A stretch of DNA of 13,944 bases. Source: Thalassiosira profunda. Its lineage: Eukaryota > Bacillariophyta > Thalassiosirophyceae > Thalassiosirales > Thalassiosiraceae. The notes beneath the pieces are model-generated. The model was not told the origin of the DNA and searched no databases. It saw only the letters and a list, made by a program, of their open reading frames with translations. Each line of letters starts with the position of its first letter. Position 1 is the stretch's first letter. The DNA lies in contig JALLAP010003120.1 in assembly GCA_036939355.1 (NCBI GenBank), forward strand, positions 1 to 13,944, written 5' to 3'. A program made the position numbers and the translations under genes. Positions 1-7,130 of the stretch are shown piece by piece.

Positions 1-3000
1 AGCCTGAGACATTGACACTGGTCGATCGTATTGGTCTCTTTGTTCGTTTCCACCTTGGTCGCCGTGCGCAAACGATGGATGGGGAGATGCCACACCTTGC
101 GACTGAGACATGATCGGTCGATTGTACTGGTCTCTGAATTCGTCCCCTCCTTGATCGCTGTACTCGAAAGTAGGCCGAGAGTACATCCCGCCGTGCTGCT
201 CGACGTCGTCCCAACTCCTGCCGCCGTTGCCCCTCCAGTCTCTGCGATGGTTGTCTGGTGGTGATTGTCCGCCCCGGTAACGCCCGAGCAACTCTTGCTT
301 CTCCTTCTCAAACGCCTCATCCGCTTTGTCAAAGGGCAGAAACAAAGAGTCGATCGGGTTCTTGTGCAGGTCATCGAAATCGGGATTGAAGCCCTCGAAC
401 ATGCCGCTGGCTGCAGTGCACTCCATCAAAAGGATGACAGCAACTGCATCGTCTAGCTCGACTTTGTCGCGATACATCAGCCGCGCGTGCGCCTGCGACA
501 ATCTGATGAGCGATTCCAGGAACCGAACCGTAATGAGCGATTGGCCGCCGGGGCTTTGGCTCCCGTCCCGGCGATTCATTGACTTCTGACGACACATAGA
601 ATAGTGGCTTTGCAACAGGTCTGACGCTTCCGGAGTCAACGTTGGGTGGAACTTCTCGCGGATGGTGGCAATGTAGGCGCGCAGCTTCTCCATCTGCCAG
701 TGTCCGTTGGCGCTGTCATCGTTCGAGAGCGCTTCCATCTCCAGCGGCCGATCGTACCCAGATCCAGGAATGATAGATTGCTGCAGCAGAAAGTGGGCAA
801 TGCTGGCGTCCCTGTCCGTCTCTGCCTGGTCCATCATCTTGAAGACCAGGTCGAACCGCGACAGCAGCGCCGAACCTAGCCGCGAATTCTGCTCGAGGCT
901 CAGGCTATCATCGTAAATGCCACCATTCGGATTCATCACGGCCACCACAGTCGCGCGAGCATTCAACTTGCAGATTATGCCCGCTTTCGCCACCGAGATC
1001 GTCTGCTGCTCCATCGCCTCGTGGATCGATGTTCGATCCTCCTTCGACATGCATCCAAACTCGTCGATGCAGCACACGCCTCGATCGGCCAATGCAAGCG
1101 CCCCTGCCTCCAAGGAGAATTCGTTGCCATTCGACCCAGCACTCGACGAATCTCGAACAGCTGCGCACGTGAGACCAGCCCGCGACGATCCCGTTCCAGT
1201 CGTGAGGACGGAGCGGGGCGACAATGCCGCAGCGAACCGCAGGAATTGAGACTTGCCCGTTCCGGGGTCGCCAATCAGCAAGATGTGCGATTGTATTCTC
1301 CTCCTCGATTTGATTGCCCGCATGCCTTTGCTCGTTTGCTTGGTGCTCGCTTTGGCCTTTTTACTCTCTTTCCTTGGGGAATTGTAATTGTCGTCGTCGC
1401 CTCCAATCTGGAACGCCAACGGCGCCTCGTCGTCCGAGTCTAATTCAATAGCCGCTCCCTCCTCGTTTTGCCCATCATTGCCACCATCCATCTCATCGGC
1501 TCCGCCTTCCATCGACGACACTGCAGCGCCTCCAATCATCACGAGCAACAAACCCAACTTGACGGCGTGCATTCCAAAGAGCTTGGGACAGATCGCCCTC
1601 ACAATATAGTCCCTCGTTGCGATTGGCCGTTGCACCGCCGCCGCATCGTTCCAAAAGGCGTCGAACTCCCGTCGAAATTTCTCGCGCAGATTCCCGGATG
1701 CTCCCTCGCCCGACACAAGTCCTAAACCGGACGCGCTCCCCGATCCCCCGGCCGCCTCCTCGTCAATGTTGATCACCCTCACGGAATGCGCCTTCAAACT
1801 CATGCCCACCATGCACTCCACATTCACCCCCGGGGTCTGGTTGCCCCACGCGGCATGCAGCTCCCCCACCACCACCACCTCGTCCCCCGGATTGCACACG
1901 TCGACCAAATCGTCGGTCAATTTCACGAGGATGCTGCGGGGGACGCTCCCCACCCGATTCAACGCCGACGCGCTCTCCTGCACCTTCATCTCCTGGTAGT
2001 CCGTCCGTTCGCTCCCGTCCGGCACGACGGCAAAATTGGCGCTCAAACACGGCTCACCGTCCATTATACTGGACAGGGGACAAATGACCGGCGGGGGCAA
2101 CGCGTTGTTCGCCGTGCCAAATTCCGCATTCATCGAGAAGACGTGGCCGCACCCCCTCCCCAAACACTGGTACGTCCGCACCGCCTCCATCATGCGGACG
2201 GGGCCGGTCCGCACGCACGTCCCGCAGAGCTGCACGACCGTTCCCACGTCGGCGGCCGATATCGACGAGAGGGTGGGCTTGCAGAATTGCGAGTGGGGCG
2301 GGAGGCGGACCAACCGGGCGTGGAGGGGGCGGGGGTCGTAGCCCCCCTCGTTGCGTTTGGTGTGCCGGAGGGCCTTGAGGAGCGCGTGCATCCGGTTCAC
2401 CTCCCGTTTGAAGTCGTCGTTCTTGACCTCCAAGTCGGGTTTGTTGCGCTTCATCCCCTCCAGCGAGGCTTGGAGGGCCGCCTCGATCCTCCCCCGGAGG
2501 ACCTTGCGCGCGTCCACCGTCGAATCCTCCAACANGCGAGGCTTGGAGGGCCGCCTCGATCCTCCCCCGGAGGACCTTGCGCGCGTCCACCGTCGAATCC
2601 TCCAACAACACCAACAGGGTGTCGGGATACCGCAGTGTCAAATTCCCCAGCACGGGATCCAGCGACAACAATTGGAAGGCGTCGATTTCGATGGACGACG
2701 AGGCCCGGCCGCGGCCGCCGCGCGCCTCTGCCATGTCGGCACCGCCCTGCATGCCCCCCATTCCCATTATTGCTGTCGCGTCCTCTCCCCCAAATCCCCC
2801 GCCACTGCCGCCCCCGCAATCCGCCTCCCCGCCCATCCGCCGCACAATCGCCCAGTGGTCCGCGACCACCTGCCCCTGCAGCGCGGCCGCGGTCCTTTCA
2901 TTTCGGAGAAGGAAGGCGACGTAGCGATCGCCGAGATCTTGGACGTCGAACTGCCGGTAGGTGGAGGAGAGGAGGCGCCGGCCCGCGTGGGGGTCGTGTG

Positions 3001-3091
3001 GTGGAGGGGCTTTATCGCTGGGCGGGGCAGTGGTGGGGGTGATTGCCCTCCTCGCATCCGCGCTCGATTCGTCATTGCTTGTGGTGGTCAT
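1..3091 (-). CDS. MCM9: MCM9-type DNA helicase, 3' end off the window, frame broken by an assembly join
   Basis: This encodes a MCM-family AAA+ helicase. MCM9 acts with MCM8 in homologous recombination and crosslink repair in the nucleus. Starting at ATG 3091 and skipping one 72 bp copy plus the N at 2535, I read about 1006 residues without a stop or intron up to the window edge. Visible landmarks are a zinc-binding set C285, C290, C313, C324; Walker A GDPGTGKS at 583-590; Walker B CIDEF with D652 and E653; the phrase EAMEQQTISVAKAG; sensor 1 in MNPNG; and the arginine finger LLSRFD with R721. Wording such as RDYIVRAICPKLFGMHAVKL and DYQEMKVQE resembles MCM9 more than MCM8 or MCM2-7. The N-terminus has a Gly/Met-rich insert near residues 90-130, an acidic linker precedes Walker A, and the tail carries 32-residue repeats. 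I am sure of the MCM family and fairly sure of MCM9. Confidence 0.9.
14..157 (-). repeat. 32-residue tandem repeats in the MCM9 C-terminal tail
   Basis: Two copies of a unit beginning DQGG(D/N)E(F/Q)RDQY(N/D)RP lie at corrected residues 955 and 987, exactly 32 codons (96 bp) apart. Each is followed by a Ser/Met/Gln stretch (MSQS or MSQA). A weaker relative with a SRP motif precedes them. The array may continue beyond the left edge. No known domain is recognised here. Confidence 0.8.
2463..2607. repeat. Perfect 72 bp duplication around a single N (assembly join) inside MCM9
   Basis: Bases 2463-2534 and 2536-2607 are identical over 72 bp and are separated only by N at 2535. The 73 bp excess shifts the MCM9 frame. 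Removing one copy plus the N joins the N-terminal reading frame (first bases at 3091, 3088 and so on) to the downstream frame exactly. The simplest reading is an unmerged contig overlap rather than a biological repeat. Confidence 0.93.
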
Positions 3092-3408
3092 CCTCGTTCA
3101 CCGCCGCACCGCCTCTGCGCGCCGCCGGCGGACGGTCCGCTGGCTCCTCCCTCCTGGGTTGGCCTCGATCCTCGATCGCCGGGTCGGGCTCGGGCGCGGA
3201 CCATCTATCGCTTGACGGTTGTCTACGTAGGCACTTCTTTGTAAGTACGTACGTCCACATTCCTCATTCCTCATTATTTCATTCCGGACTTCCGCGCGTG
3301 CCCCTCCCTTCGCCTCCGCGGCGGTGGGCCCCCTCTCGCCCTTCGCGGGCAGTCCAGCCTGGCCGCGCTGGCATTGTGCGGCGGCACCGCGGCGGCGGCA
3401 GGGAGGCC
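3092..3408. promoter_or_regulatory. Divergent promoter region between MCM9 and MORN-MYND-LRR protein A
   Basis: These 317 bp separate two start codons pointing away from each other, so they must hold both promoters and 5' leaders. I see the palindrome CTACGTAG at 3223-3230, the palindrome GTACGTAC at 3245-3252, and a short tandem CATTCCT array at about 3258-3286. There is no convincing TATA box. The ACGT-core palindromes resemble bZIP-type sites, but binding is inference. No ORF here looks coding. Confidence 0.55.
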
Positions 3409-5304
3409 ATGGGGAAGAAGCGCCGCGGCGGCAAGGCCTCCAAGCGAGGCAATAATTCCGCGGCTGCAAATTCTGATGGAGGCGCTTTGCAGCGCACGTC
3501 GACCGGCATTCGCTACAAAGACGGCACCTACGTGGGCGAGCTCAAGGGCCGCAAGCCGCACGGAAAGGGCAGGATAAAGTATGGGAATGGCGACGTCTAC
3601 GATGGCGAGTGGAAGGATGGCCAAAAACACGGCAAAGGCATTTGCAGCTACCCACACATCGGAGTCTACGAAGGCGAATGGAAAAACGACATGCAGCACG
3701 GCAAGGGATCATTTGCGTTCAAGGACGATGGCAGCGTCTACGTGGGCGGATTCGCGTATGGGCAAATGCACGGAAGCGGGACAAGGACGTGGCCAACGGA
3801 GAATGTGTACGAGGGGCAGTGGGCGAATGGCACAGCGCATGGGGAGGGAGCCCACACACTCTCAACGGGCGAGATCTACCAGGGGATTTGGGTGGATGGA
3901 AAGTTGGTCGATGAAGACGCGATGGATCGGTGCCCTCCGGGTGACAGTGTCGTGGGAGAAATCTCTCCCCTCAGTGCGCCACGCGCACATCTCTCGGTGC
4001 AAGCGAAGAGAAGCACCCGGAACGATGGCGTCGCTCCCGGGACAGACTGTGAGCCGGAGAACGGGCGCAAAATGCGGTCGATCCGGTCGCAGCAACGGCG
4101 GCTCGAGGTTGCGAAGAAGACATGCGAGCGTTGCGGCGTTGACGATCACCAATACAAGTTGCGGGTGTGCTCCGGCTGCAAACTGGCGCTCTACTGCTCT
4201 CTTGATTGCCAAAAGGCTGCGAGGGGGTCCCATCAGCGAATCTGCAACATCATTTCAGAGCTACCACCACGGGATGCCGACCAGCTCATTCTCGAGTACG
4301 ACAAAGAGAAAATGATGGATTTGGACGCAGGCCTGAGGTATGCGACGAAGTACATGCCCGATATGAAGCACCTAGCAATTGATGTCGAAAAGATGGGCAA
4401 GAGAAATGACGGCACAGCAGCAAAGCTCTCTCCGGAGAGGCTCTCCTCATTGCTCAAGTCAAAGAAGGGTGCACTTGACTCTGTTTTCTGGTTGTCGAAC
4501 CGCTACTTTGGAATGGCGACAACCGCGTTTCCCAACAATGATTGTGTCTGGAAGGAACTGCACGGTCTGAAGCAGCTCCGTCTTGAATTCATCGGGTTCG
4601 ATGATGTGCGATGCATTCACGATATCATTGGCCGGCAAAAGGATACTCTGGAGGTACTTTGCCTTCCCCATTTGCAAATCGATTGGCACAAAGCAAAGTG
4701 TCGACGCACAATTGCGCAAGCTGTCGGTTCGTGCAAGAATCTTGTGAGGCTCGAGTTAACAGGATGCGTGCTGATGGACGCAGATTTGAAGGTCATGCTT
4801 CAGGACCTGCCCAGTCTCCGCATCCTCGATCTGTCGCGGGATACTGACAACAGTCACGCGTTTACAGACAACACCTCCGGGTTGATAGCTCGAAAATGCC
4901 CCGGCTTGCAAGAGCTCGACCTGAGAAACCACAATCAACTTTCAATGCGAGGGATCCGCAAGATATTCGAGGGTTGCGTTCATCTCAGATCATTCTACAC
5001 CTCATCTCTCAAGTTGAGCTGCAAGGATATTCAGAACTTGCTGGGAATTGCTCCTCAGTTGATGTGTCTGACTTTGGCTGACAAAAGACACGGGTTCTCC
5101 GAAGCTGCGATAATATCTGAGGTGATTGAACTGACTGGTGGGCGAGTGGTACTTCAGCTCGGCGATAAAGGTATCTTTGAACCTGGCAGCATCTCAGCGG
5201 AAGCAAAGGAAACCTATGAGCATCGAAACGATTTGCTTTGTTACGCCTGGAGCAAATGGAATGATCCTAAGGTTGCAAGTGTGTGGGATGGCTGTTTGAG
5301 GTAG
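3409..5304 (+). CDS. MORN repeat, MYND zinc finger and leucine-rich repeat protein A (631 aa)
   Basis: The start is the first ATG in the frame (context GGCCATGGGG); the frame upstream is open only from a TTG. The N-terminus is basic (residues 1-15). Five full MORN repeats and a partial sixth lie at about 41-165, with the typical Y-x-G-x-W and HG-x-G spacing. A MYND zinc finger follows at 239-279: C239/C242, C254/C257, C263/C267, H275 and C279. Residues about 385-560 carry irregular leucine-rich repeats of the Cys-containing type, such as LVRLELTGC and LQELDLRNHN. MORN repeats often mediate membrane or scaffold contacts, MYND fingers bind proline-rich peptides, and LRRs bind proteins, so a scaffold or adaptor role is plausible; the true function is unknown. 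It is a clear paralog of the gene at 11425-13428. No intron is seen. Confidence 0.9.
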   Translation: MGKKRRGGKASKRGNNSAAANSDGGALQRTSTGIRYKDGTYVGELKGRKPHGKGRIKYGNGDVYDGEWKDGQKHGKGICSYPHIGVYEGEWKNDMQHGKGSFAFKDDGSVYVGGFAYGQMHGSGTRTWPTENVYEGQWANGTAHGEGAHTLSTGEIYQGIWVDGKLVDEDAMDRCPPGDSVVGEISPLSAPRAHLSVQAKRSTRNDGVAPGTDCEPENGRKMRSIRSQQRRLEVAKKTCERCGVDDHQYKLRVCSGCKLALYCSLDCQKAARGSHQRICNIISELPPRDADQLILEYDKEKMMDLDAGLRYATKYMPDMKHLAIDVEKMGKRNDGTAAKLSPERLSSLLKSKKGALDSVFWLSNRYFGMATTAFPNNDCVWKELHGLKQLRLEFIGFDDVRCIHDIIGRQKDTLEVLCLPHLQIDWHKAKCRRTIAQAVGSCKNLVRLELTGCVLMDADLKVMLQDLPSLRILDLSRDTDNSHAFTDNTSGLIARKCPGLQELDLRNHNQLSMRGIRKIFEGCVHLRSFYTSSLKLSCKDIQNLLGIAPQLMCLTLADKRHGFSEAAIISEVIELTGGRVVLQLGDKGIFEPGSISAEAKETYEHRNDLLCYAWSKWNDPKVASVWDGCLR

Positions 5305-5500
5305 ACAAAGGGAGTCTCAGCTATCTAACTAGCAACAGCAAATTGTATTAGGGTGTTCAATATTCTACTCGCTGGCTTCACACGTCACCAGTCCGTTGGC
5401 TCGTAGCGCTCATTTCAGCCGAGACCCGCAAGGAGTGACATCGACCTTCCGGCTCGCGCTGGAGCGTTCTCTCTATGTAGATTGACATCGCTCTTCCTCG
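5305..5500. other. Convergent 3' intergenic region between MORN protein A and the vWA gene
   Basis: This is about 196 bp between two stop codons facing each other, so it holds both 3' UTRs and polyadenylation sites. The left part is A/T-richer than the coding sequence. No canonical AATAAA is seen on the plus strand. Bases 5382-5398 weakly resemble 13522-13537, downstream of the paralog. Confidence 0.5.
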
Positions 5501-6884
5501 TCACGAACAGGAGACCTGATCCACCAAGACATCCTGCAGCCCCTCCAGAGCCTCAAAGTCTGTGACGTCGAACACGCTCACATCGCTGCTCAGCCGCTGC
5601 ATGAAGCCCAGCGCATCCTCGTCGTTTCGCGGCGATATGAACACCGGTATAATCGTCGCTCCATCCTCCTTGGCCTCTGCTGCCGCTGCCACGGCGCTTC
5701 CCTCGGGGAGATCCTGCGGCCACGTTGGCACCCCGTCCGTCACGAGAAGCATGACCTTCTTCCTATCGTCTGCCCCGTCAACGAAGGTCTCCCGANGTTG
5801 GCACCCCGTCCGTCACGAGAAGCATGACCTTCTTCCTATCGTCTGCCCCGTCAACGAAGGTCTCCCGACACGCCCGGATCGCGCTCGCGTGGTTTGTATA
5901 TCCCCCGATGTACTCCATGGCGTCCAAATTTGAAAGGGTGTCCTCCGCCGACGCCAGCGAGCTGTAAACTTCCGCGGCGGTGCTAAAACGCACGATCGAA
6001 AATGACTTCTCCCCTGGCAGTTCGTCCAGAGAATCGACCATCGACGACGCAAAGTCTTTTACGGTGTCGTAGTTTCGGCAGCACGTGGCTCGGTCGAATC
6101 CGAAGTCTTGACAGAGGAGCGAGGGGCTGCATCTCTCGCAGGGCAGGGTGATGCCCTTGCTGCAAACGGAACCCGAGCTGTCGAGCGCAATGCACAGGTT
6201 GAAATCTTCGGGCGGGGTATCTCTGTTGCACGTCGGCCGCGGTGTTGGGGACACGGTGGCCTCGTCGACGTCTGTGTCACTGGGCTGCTCATCGCCAGTG
6301 TTTGTGTGGTTCACTTCGGTGTCAGTGTCACCGGGCTGCACATCGCCGGCGCTTGCGTCATCCACATCAATCTCAGCAGCCACTTCGCCGGCGTTTGCAT
6401 CGGGCAATTCCTCGCTCTCGTCAGCAGGGCCATCATTTGTACCAGTAGCACCCCGCGCATCAAGTTCGCTACCCTCCGTGTCTATGCCCTTGCCCGACTT
6501 TGCAAATGGACCGACGGTCTTGCCCGCCTTCCCCTTGGCGGCCTTGCCATGCTTTGCGGACTTGGCGAACATCAGTTGTGGACCCGCGGTATCCTCGCTG
6601 GAAGGCCGGTCCCCGTGCCCCGCCTCGGTCGATTTCCCCGCCTTCTCGCCCTTCGATCCCGTCGCCGCGCCCTTGGACGACGCCTTGCCTTTGCCTTTGC
6701 CCGACTTGGCGAACGGCCGGGCGTCGCCGGATGCCGGGCCGCCCCACCCGCTGGCAGGGGAGAGGCGCCGATCGTGGAGGGTTTCAGGGCGGCCGCCGCC
6801 GCTCCCGACGTTACGCGCCGAGGCCAGGGGTAGGCCGCCCCACCCGAGCGCAGCGAGGAGAGAGGCGTTAGCGACACGGTTCAT
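5501..6884 (-). CDS. Secreted von Willebrand factor A domain protein with Lys/Ser/Gly-rich region (436 aa after correcting a join)
   Basis: The start is ATG at 6884 and the stop is at 5501-5503; dropping one 72 bp copy plus N at 5796 gives one continuous frame. Residues 1-23 form a signal peptide ending in ASA. Residues 55-135 are rich in Lys, Ser, Gly and Ala, with three FAKS motifs at about 58, 106 and 127 and many K-G-K spacings. Residues 137-210 are strongly acidic with a 13-residue pseudo-repeat (GDTDTEV / SDTDVDE). The vWA domain follows (about 228-436) with a complete metal site: D235-S237-S239, T330 in GGYTNHASA, and D359 in VTDG. An unusual Cys-rich insertion (C241 to C269) comes directly after the DxSxS motif. 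vWA domains bind ligands through a metal ion. The basic plus acidic low-complexity segments resemble diatom silica-associated wall proteins, so an extracellular or cell-wall role is likely but inferred. Confidence 0.85.
5724..5868. repeat. Perfect 72 bp duplication around a single N (assembly join) inside the vWA gene
   Basis: Bases 5724-5795 and 5797-5868 are identical over 72 bp with N at 5796 between them. The extra 73 bp would shift the vWA frame just after the VTDGVP motif. Removing one copy plus N joins the frame from ATG 6884 to the frame ending at 5501. The copy length equals that of the other join at 2463-2607. Confidence 0.93.
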
Positions 6885-7130
6885 GCTGGTGCTGTCTGCG
6901 AGAGAAGTGAGGGTGAGGGGAGGAGGCGGGCGACGGGCGGGCAGAGGGCGCCGGATTTGGCGCGAGGATTTCGATTTGGCGGCAAAAATCGCCCTCCAAA
7001 TTATTTGTAAGGTACCAGCTACGTCGTACCCATTGTAAGTAGACCTCTCACTACGAGGTCGAGACTCGAGGGTTTATCTACTCGCACAAGTCTAAAGCAA
7101 TGTTTGCACTGATGGCTTTGCTTCATTTAC
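6885..7130 (-). promoter_or_regulatory. Promoter of the vWA gene and 3' flank of the TAZ-RING-DTC-ART gene
   Basis: These 246 bp lie upstream of the vWA start and downstream of the stop of the next minus-strand gene. I see GGTACC at 7011-7016 followed by an ACGT core at about 7020, and a small inverted repeat GACCTC / GAGGTC at 7042-7060 with a 7-base loop. The inverted repeat is short enough to be chance. No coding sequence is apparent. Confidence 0.4.

Noticed and set aside
2463..2607. The 72 bp copies as a transposon footprint or true tandem repeat
   Set aside because: The copies are perfect, flank a single N, and recur with identical length at 5724-5868; a contig-overlap artefact explains both.
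1786..3042. A 418-codon plus-strand open frame opposite MCM9
   Set aside because: It is antisense to a well-conserved helicase, has low-complexity Pro/Arg/His content typical of a GC-rich shadow frame, crosses the N, and shows no domain.
3043..3408. Upstream extension of MORN protein A's frame
   Set aside because: It begins with TTG, overlaps the start of MCM9, and the first ATG with good context is at 3409.
6108..7038. Long plus-strand open frames opposite the vWA gene
   Set aside because: They mirror the repetitive, GC-rich minus-strand coding sequence and show no recognisable domain.
7042..7060. Inverted repeat GACCTC / GAGGTC as a terminator or attachment site
   Set aside because: A 6 bp stem is too short to stand out from chance and eukaryotic genes do not use such terminators.
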